Of a stretch of DNA of 64,000 nt, positions 1-7,701 are shown piece by piece. The DNA is from Nocardioides marmoriginsengisoli. Its GTDB lineage: Bacteria > Actinomycetota > Actinomycetes > Propionibacteriales > Nocardioidaceae. The translations under genes were made by a program, and so were the position numbers. The notes under the pieces were generated by a model, which was not told the DNA's origin, did no database searches, and was given only the letters and a program-made list of their open reading frames with translations. How positions within the stretch are numbered: the first letter of the stretch is position 1; the number at the start of each line of letters is the position of its first letter. The stretch lies in contig NZ_RJSE01000007.1 of the NCBI RefSeq assembly GCF_003725695.1, positions 1,490,508-1,554,507 on the forward strand, read 5' to 3'.

Positions 1-500
1 TCGGCGACCCGTCGGTGCTGATCCTGGACGAGCCGGCGAATGGTCTCGACCCGGCCGGCATCCACTGGATGCGCACCCTGTTGCGCGGGTACGCCGAGCG
101 CGGCGGGACGGTGCTGCTGTCCTCGCACCTGCTGCACGAGGTCGAGATGATCGCCGACGAGCTGGTCCTGATCGGCCGCGGCCGGATCGTCGCCCAGGGG
201 ACCAAGGCCGAGCTGCTGCAGACCGCCGGGACGTTCGTGAAGGCGGAGTCCCCGGAGAAGTTGACGGCAGCCCTCGGTGAGGCCGGGATCAAGGCCAGCG
301 CGTCCGGCGACGGCGGATTCCGTGCCGAGGTCGACCCGATCGACGTCGGCCGTGTGGCCGCTGCGGCCGGTGTCGTCCTGATGGAGCTGAAGCCCGCAGA
401 AGGCGCGGGCCTCGAAGAACTGTTCCTCGAGCTCACCGCCGACGATGCGCGCGAGCCCGTCGGCACCACCGGTACCACCCAGCAAGGAGCCCCCGCATGA
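1..500 (+). CDS. ABC transporter ATP-binding protein, 3' part (5' end outside window)
   Basis: C-terminal part of an ABC-transporter ATPase; the reading frame is open to the window edge, so the true start lies upstream. The visible part begins just before Walker B (LILDEP, about nt 18-35), followed by the D-loop (NGLDP) and the switch histidine in LLSSHLLHEVE. After the nucleotide-binding domain is a roughly 90-residue C-terminal extension, typical of ATPases of ABC-2 type (drug or lipid) exporters. The stop overlaps the next start by 4 bp (ATGA), so it is translationally coupled to the permease, its expected partner. The substrate cannot be told from sequence. Confidence 0.93.
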   Translation, partial: GDPSVLILDEPANGLDPAGIHWMRTLLRGYAERGGTVLLSSHLLHEVEMIADELVLIGRGRIVAQGTKAELLQTAGTFVKAESPEKLTAALGEAGIKASASGDGGFRAEVDPIDVGRVAAAAGVVLMELKPAEGAGLEELFLELTADDAREPVGTTGTTQQGAPA

Positions 501-1279
501 GCACCACGACTGCCCTCCCCGACACGCTCGACGTGTCGCAGACGCCGGCCGTCCCGTTGTCACGGCTGATCCGGGTCGAGCTGCGCAAGATGTACGACAC
601 CCGGGCAGGGCTCTGGCTGCTCGCCATCATCGGGATCGTCACCACGCTTGCCATCGTCCTGTTTGGCGTGTTCGCCAAGGACGCCGACAAGACGTTCTCG
701 AACTTCTCGGGCTTCGCGGCCACTCCGCAGGGCTTCCTCCTCCCGGTGATGGCGATCCTGCTGATCACCCAGGAGTGGGGACAGCGGACGGCGATGGTGA
801 CGTTCACGCTTGAGCCGCACCGGAGCAGGATTCTGACGGCGAAGGTTGCCGCTGCTCTGGTCATCGGCCTCGGCGCGTATGTGCTCGCCATGGTCGTGGC
901 GCTGTTGTCGGCGCTGGTCCTGGGCGGCAGCGGGGCGTTCGACGACTTCAGCAGTCTCGACCTCGGCACCTTCGGGATGCTCCAGATCCTCGGGATCCTG
1001 CAGGGGCTCGGGTTCGGTCTGGTGCTGCTGAACAGCGCAGCCGCGATCGTCCTGTACTTCGCGCTCCCGACGATCTTCGGCATCATCGGCGGGATCTGGC
1101 CGGCGTTCGCGGACAAGGCGGCCTGGTTCGACCTCGGGACCGCGCAGACGCCGCTGTTCGACGGCGCCGAGAGCCTGACCGGTCAGGAGTGGACCCAGCT
1201 CGGGGTCACCGCGGTGATCTGGGTCGGCATCCCGCTGGCAGTCGGCACCTGGCGGATGCTCCGGGCCGAGCTGAAGTAG
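497..1279 (+). CDS. ABC-2 type transporter permease
   Basis: 260-residue integral membrane protein, the membrane partner of the ATPase just upstream (ATGA overlap). It shows an N-terminal cytoplasmic stretch ([16 protein letters not shown]), typical of ABC-2 permeases, then about six hydrophobic segments, including ones near residues 38-58, 78-98, 118-140, 160-200 and 230-248. There is no signal peptide and no catalytic motif. The pair forms a half-transporter that probably works as a dimer of each subunit. It is followed by a strong hairpin, so the operon ends here. Substrate unknown. Confidence 0.88.
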   Translation: MSTTTALPDTLDVSQTPAVPLSRLIRVELRKMYDTRAGLWLLAIIGIVTTLAIVLFGVFAKDADKTFSNFSGFAATPQGFLLPVMAILLITQEWGQRTAMVTFTLEPHRSRILTAKVAAALVIGLGAYVLAMVVALLSALVLGGSGAFDDFSSLDLGTFGMLQILGILQGLGFGLVLLNSAAAIVLYFALPTIFGIIGGIWPAFADKAAWFDLGTAQTPLFDGAESLTGQEWTQLGVTAVIWVGIPLAVGTWRMLRAELK

Positions 1280-1293
1280 GCACCCCCACGGAC

Positions 1294-1329
1294 GACGCCG
1301 GCGCACTCCCTCCCGAGAGCGCCGGCGTC
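1294..1329 (+). terminator. Rho-independent-like terminator after the ABC operon
   Basis: Perfect 11-bp inverted repeat (GACGCCGGCGC at 1294-1304, complement at 1319-1329) with a 14-nt loop, followed by a T-containing stretch. It lies between the permease stop and the rph promoter. Confidence 0.75.
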
Positions 1330-1341
1330 TTCGTGTCTCAG

Positions 1342-1347
1342 TACGCT
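1342..1347 (+). promoter_or_regulatory. -10 element of rph (leaderless)
   Basis: TACGCT ends 6 nt before the rph ATG, which places the transcription start at the start codon. No Shine-Dalgarno sequence is visible. Confidence 0.5.
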
Positions 1348-1353
1348 CCTCCC

Positions 1354-2079
1354 ATGACCCGCGCAGACGGCCGTGCCGACGACGAGCTCCGACAGATCAC
1401 CTTCACCCGCAACTGGCAGGACCACCCCGCCGGATCGGTGCTGGTCGAGTTCGGTCGGACCAAGGTGCTCTGCGCCGCCTCGGCCTCGGTCGGGGTGCCG
1501 CGCTGGCGCAAGGGCTCGGGACTCGGCTGGGTGACCGCCGAGTACGCGATGCTCCCGTCCGCGACGAACACCCGCTCGGACCGCGAGTCGGTCAAGGGCA
1601 AGATCGGCGGCCGCACCCACGAGATCTCCCGGCTGATCGGCCGGTCGCTGCGCTCCGCGATCGACTACCAGGCGCTCGGGGAGAACACGATCGTGCTGGA
1701 CTGCGACGTGCTCCAGGCCGACGGCGGCACCCGCACCGCGGCGATCACCGGGGCGTACGTCGCCCTCGCCGACGCGGTGGCCCACCTCAAGGCGCAGGGC
1801 GCGCTGGCGGGCGAGCCGCTGACCGGGTCGGTCGCGGCGGTCTCGGTCGGCATCATCGACGGGGTCCCGCGGCTCGACCTCCCCTACGAGGAAGACGTCC
1901 GCGCCGAGACCGACATGAACGTCGTCATGAACGGGGCCGGGTCCTTCATCGAGGTGCAGGGCACCGCCGAAGGAGCCCCCTTCGACCGCGCCGAGCTGGA
2001 CGCCCTGCTCGCGCTCGCCGAGAAGGGCTGCGCCGACCTGACCCGGCTCCAGCAGGAAGCACTCCGGGCGGCCCGGTGA
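1354..2079 (+). CDS. rph: Ribonuclease PH
   Basis: 241-residue phosphate-dependent 3'-5' exoribonuclease that trims tRNA 3' ends, releasing nucleoside diphosphates. It opens with the family signature (R-x-D-G-R, then [10 protein letters not shown]) and carries [10 protein letters not shown], the phosphate-site region around [27 protein letters not shown], and [19 protein letters not shown]. Length matches the family. The ATG at 1354 is chosen because family proteins start with this motif, although the frame stays open further upstream. It overlaps rdgB by 4 bp (GTGA). The rph-rdgB pair followed by a tRNA gene is a common actinobacterial order. Confidence 0.96.
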   Translation: MTRADGRADDELRQITFTRNWQDHPAGSVLVEFGRTKVLCAASASVGVPRWRKGSGLGWVTAEYAMLPSATNTRSDRESVKGKIGGRTHEISRLIGRSLRSAIDYQALGENTIVLDCDVLQADGGTRTAAITGAYVALADAVAHLKAQGALAGEPLTGSVAAVSVGIIDGVPRLDLPYEEDVRAETDMNVVMNGAGSFIEVQGTAEGAPFDRAELDALLALAEKGCADLTRLQQEALRAAR

Positions 2080-2708
2080 TCGAGCCTGTCGAAATCTTCC
2101 TCGCGTCCCGCAACCCCAAGAAGATCGCCGAGATGGAGCGGATCCTCGGTGAGACGCTGCCGGGGCTGCGGGTGCTCGGCCTGGACGACGTGCCGGCGTA
2201 CGACGAACCGGTGGAGGACGAGCCGGACTTCGCCGGCAACGCGCTGCTGAAGGCTCGCGCCGGCTTCGCGGTCTCCGGGCTGCCGTCGATCGCCGACGAC
2301 AGCGGACTCTGCGTGGACGCCCTCAACGGGATGCCCGGGGTGCTCTCGGCCCGGTGGTCGGGTCCGCCGAAGGACGACGCGCGCAACAACCGGCTGCTGC
2401 TCGACCAGCTGGCCGACGTACCGGACGAGCGCCGTGGGGCGGAGTTCCGCTGCGCCGTCGCGCTCGTGCACGCCGGACCCGACGGTCAGGTGCGCGAGGA
2501 GGTCGTCGACGGGGTGATGCGCGGCCGGGTGATCCGGGAACTCCGCGGCGAGGGCGGCTTCGGGTACGACGTCCTCTTCGTCCCCGACGACCAGGACGGC
2601 GAGCTCACCAGCGCTGAGATGACCGCCGAGCAGAAGGACCTGATCTCGCACCGCGGGAAGTCGGTGCGGGCGATCGCCCCGATCGTGACGGTTGCGCTCG
2701 CTGGGTGA
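2076..2708 (+). CDS. rdgB: RdgB/HAM1 non-canonical purine NTP pyrophosphatase
   Basis: 210-residue cytosolic house-cleaning enzyme that hydrolyses XTP/dITP (and ITP) to the monophosphate, keeping deaminated purines out of DNA and RNA. Family motifs: the N-terminal [13 protein letters not shown] substrate loop, [13 protein letters not shown], the [14 protein letters not shown] metal-binding segment, [22 protein letters not shown] and the late [10 protein letters not shown]. It starts with GTG inside the rph stop (GTGA), so it is translationally coupled. The first codons coincide with a sequence resembling a dispersed actinobacterial repeat (see findings). Its stop is 1 nt from a convergent tRNA-Leu gene. 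Confidence 0.95.
   Translation: MIEPVEIFLASRNPKKIAEMERILGETLPGLRVLGLDDVPAYDEPVEDEPDFAGNALLKARAGFAVSGLPSIADDSGLCVDALNGMPGVLSARWSGPPKDDARNNRLLLDQLADVPDERRGAEFRCAVALVHAGPDGQVREEVVDGVMRGRVIRELRGEGGFGYDVLFVPDDQDGELTSAEMTAEQKDLISHRGKSVRAIAPIVTVALAG
2079..2095. repeat. Possible copy of a dispersed GAGCCTGTCGAA repeat
   Basis: ATCGAGCCTGTCGAAAT lies at the beginning of rdgB. From memory, related sequences (or their complement, TTTCGACAGGCTC) are scattered through many high-G+C actinobacterial genomes. Only one copy is seen here. Confidence 0.35.
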
Positions 2709-2709
2709 G

Positions 2710-2792
2710 TGCCGAAGGGGGGACTTGAACCCCCACGCCCGAAGGCACCAGATCCTAAGTCTGGCGTGTCTACCAAATTCCACCACTCCGGC
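2710..2792 (-). tRNA. tRNA-Leu (anticodon TAG)
   Basis: Read on the minus strand, the 7-bp acceptor stem GCCGGAG/CTTCGGC closes with discriminator A. The anticodon arm is CCAGA-CTTAGGA-TCTGG, giving anticodon TAG (Leu, CUA codons). It has a long variable arm (TGCCTTCGGGCG region) as expected for a class II leucine tRNA, and the T arm GGGGG-TTCAAGT-CCCCC. CCA is not encoded. The gene sits 1 nt from the end of the convergent rdgB gene. Confidence 0.97.
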
Positions 2793-2812
2793 TCGGCGAC
2801 GAGTTTAGGTCG

Positions 2813-3283
2813 TCAGCCGTCCAGCCCGAGATCCCGGCGCAGCTTGCCCACGTGCCCGGTCGCCTTGACGTTGTACTGCGCCAGCTCGACCTTGCCCTTC
2901 TCGTCCACCACGATCGTGGAGCGGATGACTCCCTGGACGAGCTTCCCGTAGAGCTTCTTCTCACCGAAGGCGCCGTACGACGTCATCACGGACTTGTCGG
3001 GGTCGGAGGCGAGCGTGATCGTCAGCCCGTCGCGCTCGCGGAACTTGGCCAGCTTCTCGGGCTTGTCCGGCGAGATGCCGACGACCGTGTACCCGGCCTT
3101 CTCCAGCGTGTTCAGCGACTCGGTGAAGTCGCAGGCCTGCTTGGTGCACCCGGGGGTCATCGCCGCCGGGTAGAAGTACACGATCACCTTCGTGCCGCGG
3201 AGGTCCTTGAGCCGGACGGTTCCGGTATCGGTGCTCAGGTCGAAGTCGGGAGCCGTGTCGCCAGGGGACAGTCTGAGACTCAT
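2813..3283 (-). CDS. bcp: Peroxiredoxin of the Bcp/PrxQ family
   Basis: 156-residue thiol peroxidase that reduces hydrogen peroxide and organic hydroperoxides. It has the AhpC/TSA thioredoxin fold with the signature FYPAAMTPGCTKQACDF. Cys46 is the peroxidatic cysteine and Cys51, five residues later, the resolving cysteine of the atypical two-Cys PrxQ type. No signal peptide, so cytosolic. The start ATG at 3283 has a GAGGA ribosome site about 6 nt upstream. It is convergent with rdgB across the tRNA-Leu and divergent from the DUF3618 gene. Confident as a family; the electron donor (thioredoxin or mycothiol system) is not shown by sequence. Confidence 0.94.
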   Translation of the reverse strand: MSLRLSPGDTAPDFDLSTDTGTVRLKDLRGTKVIVYFYPAAMTPGCTKQACDFTESLNTLEKAGYTVVGISPDKPEKLAKFRERDGLTITLASDPDKSVMTSYGAFGEKKLYGKLVQGVIRSTIVVDEKGKVELAQYNVKATGHVGKLRRDLGLDG

Positions 3284-3374
3284 CCGCGTCCTCGCTTCGC
3301 TCCGGGCGCGGCCGAGGCACGAGCCGGGCTGTACTGATTGATTCCCTCACTGCGTTCGGTCATGGCAGACACGG

Positions 3375-3380
3375 TAACGT
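3375..3380 (+). promoter_or_regulatory. Possible -10 element for the DUF3618/GroES-like pair
   Basis: TAACGT would give a leader of about 28 nt before the GTG at 3415, which has its own ribosome site GAGGAG at 3404-3409. The -35 region is not convincing. Confidence 0.3.
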
Positions 3381-3414
3381 TCCGTCGCAGACGTCCGAGC
3401 AATGAGGAGTGGTC

Positions 3415-3663
3415 GTGGCAGAGAAGAACCTGAGCTCGATCGAGAGCGACATCGCGCTGACCCGTGAGCGGTTGGCCTCGACGATCGACCAGCTCGCCTA
3501 CCGGACCAGCCCCAAGACGATCGCCAAGCGCGAGGTCAACCAGGTCAAGGGCTACTTCGTCGACGCCAACGGTGCGCCGCGCCAGGACAACATCATCAAG
3601 GTCGTCGGCGGCGTCGCGGGCGTCATCGTCGTCTTCGCGCTGATCCGCAAGATCGTCAAGTAA
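3415..3663 (+). CDS. DUF3618 small membrane protein
   Basis: 82-residue protein with an N-terminal charged, probably helical region (IESDIALTRERLASTIDQLAYRTSP), the hallmark of DUF3618, and one C-terminal transmembrane helix (VVGGVAGVIVVFALIRKIV). The GTG at 3415 is preferred to one 6 nt upstream because GAGGAG at 3404-3409 lies 5 nt before it. The gene is 8 nt from the GroES-like gene and probably co-transcribed with it. DUF3618 proteins occur next to phage-shock-like and membrane-stress genes in actinobacteria (memory). No biochemical role is known to me. Confidence 0.82.
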   Translation: MAEKNLSSIESDIALTRERLASTIDQLAYRTSPKTIAKREVNQVKGYFVDANGAPRQDNIIKVVGGVAGVIVVFALIRKIVK

Positions 3664-3671
3664 CAACCTCA

Positions 3672-4031
3672 GTGACCAAACCCAAGCCTGCCGCGTCGAC
3701 CGGGGTCGACGCCGAGAAGATCCCGATCCGGATGCTGAACGACCGCGTCCTGGTCGCCCTCGACCGCGAGGCCGGTGAACGTCGCTCCAGCGGCGGCATC
3801 CTGATCCCGGCGACCGCGGAGATGGGCGGCAAGCGGCTGTCCTGGTGCAAGGTCGTGGCCGTCGGATCGCTGGTCCGGGCCGTCCAGGTCGAGGACCGGG
3901 TTCTGTTCGATCCCGACGACAAGGCCGAGGTCGAGGTGCACGGCGAGGTCTACATCGTCGTCCGCGAACGCGACATCCACGCGGTCGCCGCCGACCGGTT
4001 GGGCGACAGTCCCACCGGGCTCTACCTCTAG
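3672..4031 (+). CDS. GroES-like (Cpn10 family) protein
   Basis: 119-residue protein matching the co-chaperonin fold: IRMLNDRVLVALDREAGERRSSGGILIP covers the first strand and a mobile loop with the GGILIP tip, followed by KVVAVGS and VEDRVLFDPDD and EVHGEVYIVVRERDIHAV. It differs from canonical GroES by an N-terminal extension of about 15 residues (TKPKPAASTGVDAEK), a WCK insertion near the middle and a C-terminal tail (DSPTGLYL), so it is probably a GroES paralogue and not the partner of the main GroEL. No groEL lies nearby. It uses a GTG start. The neighbour is the DUF3618 membrane protein. Confidence 0.85.
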   Translation: MTKPKPAASTGVDAEKIPIRMLNDRVLVALDREAGERRSSGGILIPATAEMGGKRLSWCKVVAVGSLVRAVQVEDRVLFDPDDKAEVEVHGEVYIVVRERDIHAVAADRLGDSPTGLYL

Positions 4032-4052
4032 CAGCCCCGCTCCGGCGGCAGG

Positions 4053-4061
4053 TTATCCACA
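4053..4061 (+). other. Single perfect DnaA-box-like 9-mer
   Basis: TTATCCACA matches the classical DnaA-box consensus TTATNCACA. It is directly followed by a 7-bp hairpin (AGGTCGC-GA-GCGACCT, 4061-4076). A lone box in an intergenic region is not an origin. Confidence 0.4.
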
Positions 4062-4166
4062 GGTCGCGAGCGACCTCGCCCGGACCACCCCCGAGGGTGA
4101 CCACAATTCCCGGCACCCAGGCAGACGCCTGGACGGACCGGCCTGACGGCCATCTCGGGAGGCGAC

Positions 4167-4883
4167 ATGTGGAGTGTTCGGAAGCGCGACCGGCGGGTCG
4201 GTGCCGGAGTCGGAGCGGTGCTGCTCGTCAGCACCGCGATCGGATTGATCGGGGGCGCCGCGTTGCGGCTCCCGGGCGCCGGGAGCGACGCCCGTGCATC
4301 GGTGCCGGCTGCTGGTCCGCGGGCGCCGAGTGCGGCGCCGCTGCAGCAGGGCACCGTCGTCGTCGACGACGCCGTCGGCGACCTGACCACCGAGGTCGCC
4401 CTGGGTCGCACCCGGACGCCGGACGGCGCGGTCGCGGCCTTCGCCGGGTACGCCGCGTGGTTGATCGGCTCGCCGGCCGCGGCAGCCGATCCGAGCGGCG
4501 CGGTCCGTGCGGTCGGCGGCGCCTCGGTCAACCCGGCGGACGCTCAGCTGCTGGCCGGCATGCAGCGTGTCCCGGGTGACGACTTCGCTGCCGAGTCCGG
4601 TGCCTACCGCGTGCTCGGCCTCTCGGGCGACGCCCGGGCGCCCGCCGAGGTGATGGTGGAGGTCGCGGCGCCGCTCACGGTGGCCGGCACCAGCCGCTGG
4701 TCGCGGGTCGGCGGCGTGGTCGCCTGGACCCCCTCGGGCTGGCGGGTGGTGAGCATCAGGCCGGGCGAGCTGCCGCAGCCGGAGCAGGCCCGGACCGACG
4801 TCCGCACCTTCACGGCCGAGGACCGCGCAAGGACCCTGGCCGGACTCGGCTGGCGCGCGTTCGCACGCGGAACGGGCCGGTGA
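4167..4883 (+). CDS. Exported or membrane-anchored protein of unknown function
   Basis: 238 residues with a basic N-terminus (MWSVRKRDRRVG) and one hydrophobic segment (about residues 11-33) acting as signal anchor, then an Ala/Pro/Gly-rich stretch and an extracytoplasmic domain. The C-terminal 55 residues (SRWSRVGGVVAWTPSGWRVV, ending FTAEDRARTLAGLGWRAF) resemble the C-terminus of the lipoprotein two genes on, suggesting the two share a fold. The start has a GGGAGG ribosome site 5 nt upstream. The gene overlaps the next by 4 bp (GTGA) and is the first gene of a three-gene operon with a secreted SGNH hydrolase. I do not recognise the family. Confidence 0.75.
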   Translation: MWSVRKRDRRVGAGVGAVLLVSTAIGLIGGAALRLPGAGSDARASVPAAGPRAPSAAPLQQGTVVVDDAVGDLTTEVALGRTRTPDGAVAAFAGYAAWLIGSPAAAADPSGAVRAVGGASVNPADAQLLAGMQRVPGDDFAAESGAYRVLGLSGDARAPAEVMVEVAAPLTVAGTSRWSRVGGVVAWTPSGWRVVSIRPGELPQPEQARTDVRTFTAEDRARTLAGLGWRAFARGTGR

Positions 4884-7009
4884 GTCCGGTGCGTCGCTCC
4901 CTGCGAGGACTGCTGCTGACCTGCCTGATCGCCGTGGTGGTCTCTCCGCTCGGGCCGGTCGAACCTGCGCAGGCCGCGGACCGCCACCGGATCCTGATCA
5001 CCGGCGACTCGATCACTCAGGGTTCTGCGGGCGACTACACCTGGCGGTACCGGCTGTGGGCGAAGCTCGCCCGGACGGCTCCCGGTTCCTCCTTCGTCGG
5101 CACCCGCTCGGACCTGTACGACGTGGTCAACCGCCGTCCCGGGTCCCGCTCCTACGCGGCCGGCTTCCCCGCGACCGCGCACGCCGCCGGCTGGGGCGAC
5201 TCGTACCGGAGCGGCGTCGGCACCATCGCCGCGCAGGTGCGGAGCACGAAGCCCGACGTCCTGGTGGTGATGCTGGGCGGCAACGACCTCAGCCACCTGA
5301 CCTCGCCGCTGGCGACGATCGCGAACGTGCGGACCTACATCGCCCGGGCACGCGCCGCCCGGCCCGGACTCGACGTGGTCGTCGGGGAGGTGCCGACCAG
5401 GTACGACCCCTGGTCCAGGAAGTACCAGCTCCGCGCCCAGGCCGCGGACTACGCGAGTCGTCTGCGGGCGCTGGCGGACCGCCTCGACACCGGAACCGAG
5501 CGGGTCGTGACCGCCCGCACCGGAGACGGCTGGGATCCCGCCCGCCACACCTGGGACGGCACCCACCCCAACTCGACGGGCGAGGCGCTGATCGCGCAGC
5601 GGGTCTCCCAGGCTCTCGCCAGGATCGGCATCGGGTCGGCCGGGCCGGACGTCTCGGGGACCAGGTCGTGGTCGGTCCCGGGGCCTGCGGCCACCCTCGA
5701 GCCCGGCGCGGACCAGGTCGCACTGACCTGGAACCGCGCCGCCACCGGATCCACCGGGATGTATGTCGAGCAGCGCTTGCGCGACAGGCGCGAGGCCTGG
5801 CGGCGGATGCCGTACGCCGTCGCCGCGAACGGCTGGGTCTCGAAGCAGCTCACCGCCGGCGGGCGCTACGAGTTCCGCCTGGTGCCGGTGAAGGGGTCGA
5901 GCGTCGGGAGAGCGGGTCCGGTGACCCGCGCGACGGTGACCGGGCCGAAGCCGGGCCCGATCAAGTCGATCAAGGTGACTGCCGGCGGCAACTCCCTGTA
6001 CGGCGGCAAGGTCGGCAGCACGACCTGGAGCCGGTCCGCCCACGCCAACGCCTACCTGGTCGCCCAGCGGCGGATGAGCAACGGCAAGCTCGTCTGGGAG
6101 GACCTGCCCTACCCGGTGACGAAGCCCGCGTGGACCTTCCAGGGGTTGGAGCAGGGGCGCCGCTACGAGTTCCGGATGCGGGGAGCGCGGGGTTTCCTGC
6201 GCGGCGCCTGGCGCACCAGTGCGGTTACCCGGATGCGGGGATGGGCGATGCACAGCGTGCAGGTCTCCCTGGGGGATTCGTACTCCGCCGGTCTCGGGTC
6301 GCGCCGCCAGTACACGGACTACCGGTGCTTGCGGAGCACGAGCGCCTGGCCCTACGCCATCAACAAGGTCGCTCGCGCGCTGATCTCGCACCCGGCCTGC
6401 TCAGGTGCGCGAGTGCCGGGGGTGCGCGAGCAGGTGAAGACGATGAACAAGGTGTTCGGATCTCGTCGCGGCTCGCCGCAACTGGTCACGCTGACGATCG
6501 GCGGGAACGACGTCGGGTTCGTGGGTGCGTTGGAGGAGTGCGTTCGACAGAACTGCGTCTCGAGAGAGCGTGACCTGGTCGAGCGGATCGATCGGGTCCA
6601 GGCGCTGTTGCGGACCGTCTACCGTGAGGTCCGCAAGGCGCAGCCGTTCGCCGACATCGTCGTCGGGGGCTATCCCTCGGTGGTCGAGCCGGGTGACGTG
6701 TCGTCGGACTTCGTCTGCCTCAGGTTCACGGCCGACGAGCGCAACATGATCGCGCGGCTCGCCTCCCGGCTCAACGCCCGGATCACAGCGGCCGCCAAGG
6801 CTGCTGGCGTCTGGTCGGTAGGGCAGCGTGTCCGGGACGCCTTCCGTGGTCACAACGTCTGCAGCGGCCGCCCCTGGATCAACGGGGTCGCGATCGGCTA
6901 CGGCGGTCATGGCAATCCGATCAGCCCGAAATCGTTCCATCCCAACGACCTGGGCCAAGCCGGCTACGCCAAGGTCTTCCAGGGCACTCTGAACGGACTC
7001 TTCCGATGA
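4880..7009 (+). CDS. Secreted protein with two SGNH (GDSL) hydrolase domains separated by two fibronectin-type-III-like domains
   Basis: 709 residues. Signal peptide at about residues 1-32. The first SGNH hydrolase domain (about 36-252) has nucleophile Ser44 in GDS, GGND at 133-136 and the Asp226/His229 pair in DGTHPN. Two Fn3-like modules follow at about 262-355 and 357-452 (YEFRLVPVKG and YEFRMRGARG mark their ends). The second SGNH domain (about 458-709) has Ser467 in LGDSYSAG, GGND at 541-544 and His687 in SFHPND; its cysteines suggest disulfides. Probably an esterase, lipase or carbohydrate deacetylase acting outside the cell. Two different catalytic SGNH domains in one chain is unusual. 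Middle gene of an overlapping operon. Confidence 0.88.
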   Translation: MSPVRRSLRGLLLTCLIAVVVSPLGPVEPAQAADRHRILITGDSITQGSAGDYTWRYRLWAKLARTAPGSSFVGTRSDLYDVVNRRPGSRSYAAGFPATAHAAGWGDSYRSGVGTIAAQVRSTKPDVLVVMLGGNDLSHLTSPLATIANVRTYIARARAARPGLDVVVGEVPTRYDPWSRKYQLRAQAADYASRLRALADRLDTGTERVVTARTGDGWDPARHTWDGTHPNSTGEALIAQRVSQALARIGIGSAGPDVSGTRSWSVPGPAATLEPGADQVALTWNRAATGSTGMYVEQRLRDRREAWRRMPYAVAANGWVSKQLTAGGRYEFRLVPVKGSSVGRAGPVTRATVTGPKPGPIKSIKVTAGGNSLYGGKVGSTTWSRSAHANAYLVAQRRMSNGKLVWEDLPYPVTKPAWTFQGLEQGRRYEFRMRGARGFLRGAWRTSAVTRMRGWAMHSVQVSLGDSYSAGLGSRRQYTDYRCLRSTSAWPYAINKVARALISHPACSGARVPGVREQVKTMNKVFGSRRGSPQLVTLTIGGNDVGFVGALEECVRQNCVSRERDLVERIDRVQALLRTVYREVRKAQPFADIVVGGYPSVVEPGDVSSDFVCLRFTADERNMIARLASRLNARITAAAKAAGVWSVGQRVRDAFRGHNVCSGRPWINGVAIGYGGHGNPISPKSFHPNDLGQAGYAKVFQGTLNGLFR

Positions 7010-7701
7010 ACCGCCGGGTCGTCGCCGGAGCCCTGCTCGGGGCAGTACTGATCTCCGGGTGCAGCAACGACGGAGATCAGGCCAAGGGTGGACCCGCTGC
7101 CAAGGTCACGACGATGCCCGACGGACCGCCCTTCACACCGCTGACCACCGCCGCGCCGGCGAATGAGGTTCCCGGTGCGCTGTCAGGCCAGCCGTCCCTG
7201 GCACGTGTCGCGGAGGTGGCGGCCGCTGGTCCGAGTCGGCTGGAGGCTGAGACGTTCGCGCTCGCAGTCGCACATCTCTTCACGGATTCTCGTCCCGGCT
7301 TCTCCGCCGAGCAGATGCTGAGGCTGGTCGCCGCACGGGCAATGCCGACGGAGCTTCGTAGCTACCTGACCCTGGAGCTCGACGGGCTCCGAAAGCTCGG
7401 GTGGGGGCAGCACTACGACACCAGCCTCGAGATGTGGATCAGATCGGCACCCCACGGCGATCCGGGACGTCCACATCGCGTCGACGTGGAGGTCTTCGCC
7501 CACGACGCGACCGAGGCCACCGGATCAGGCAGCTGGAGTCAACTGCGCTTCGGCGTCGTGCGCCAGGACGAGGAATGGCGGCTGCTGGAGTCGTCGGGCG
7601 GCCCGGTCCGGGGCGACGACGGCGAACCCGCCGACCTCACTCCCGCCCAGCGCAAGAAGTTCCTCACCGGCCCGGGGTGGCGCCGCATCCCACCTGCCTA
7701 G
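7006..7701 (+). CDS. Lipoprotein of unknown function
   Basis: 231 residues with a clear lipoprotein signal: a basic start, a hydrophobic stretch and lipobox LISGC with Cys19 as the lipidated residue. The mature part has a Pro/Ala-rich linker and then a folded region. Its tail (SQLRFGVVRQDEEWRLL, ending LTPAQRKKFLTGPGWRRI) resembles the tail of the first gene of this operon. It starts inside the stop of the SGNH gene (ATGA), so it is co-translated. It ends in a CTAG shared with the convergent histidine kinase. Likely works with the secreted hydrolase at the cell surface; no known function. Confidence 0.8.
   Translation: MNRRVVAGALLGAVLISGCSNDGDQAKGGPAAKVTTMPDGPPFTPLTTAAPANEVPGALSGQPSLARVAEVAAAGPSRLEAETFALAVAHLFTDSRPGFSAEQMLRLVAARAMPTELRSYLTLELDGLRKLGWGQHYDTSLEMWIRSAPHGDPGRPHRVDVEVFAHDATEATGSGSWSQLRFGVVRQDEEWRLLESSGGPVRGDDGEPADLTPAQRKKFLTGPGWRRIPPA

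Noticed and set aside
4053-4061. Replication origin
   Set aside because: Only one box, with no dnaA, dnaN or AT-rich unwinding region nearby.
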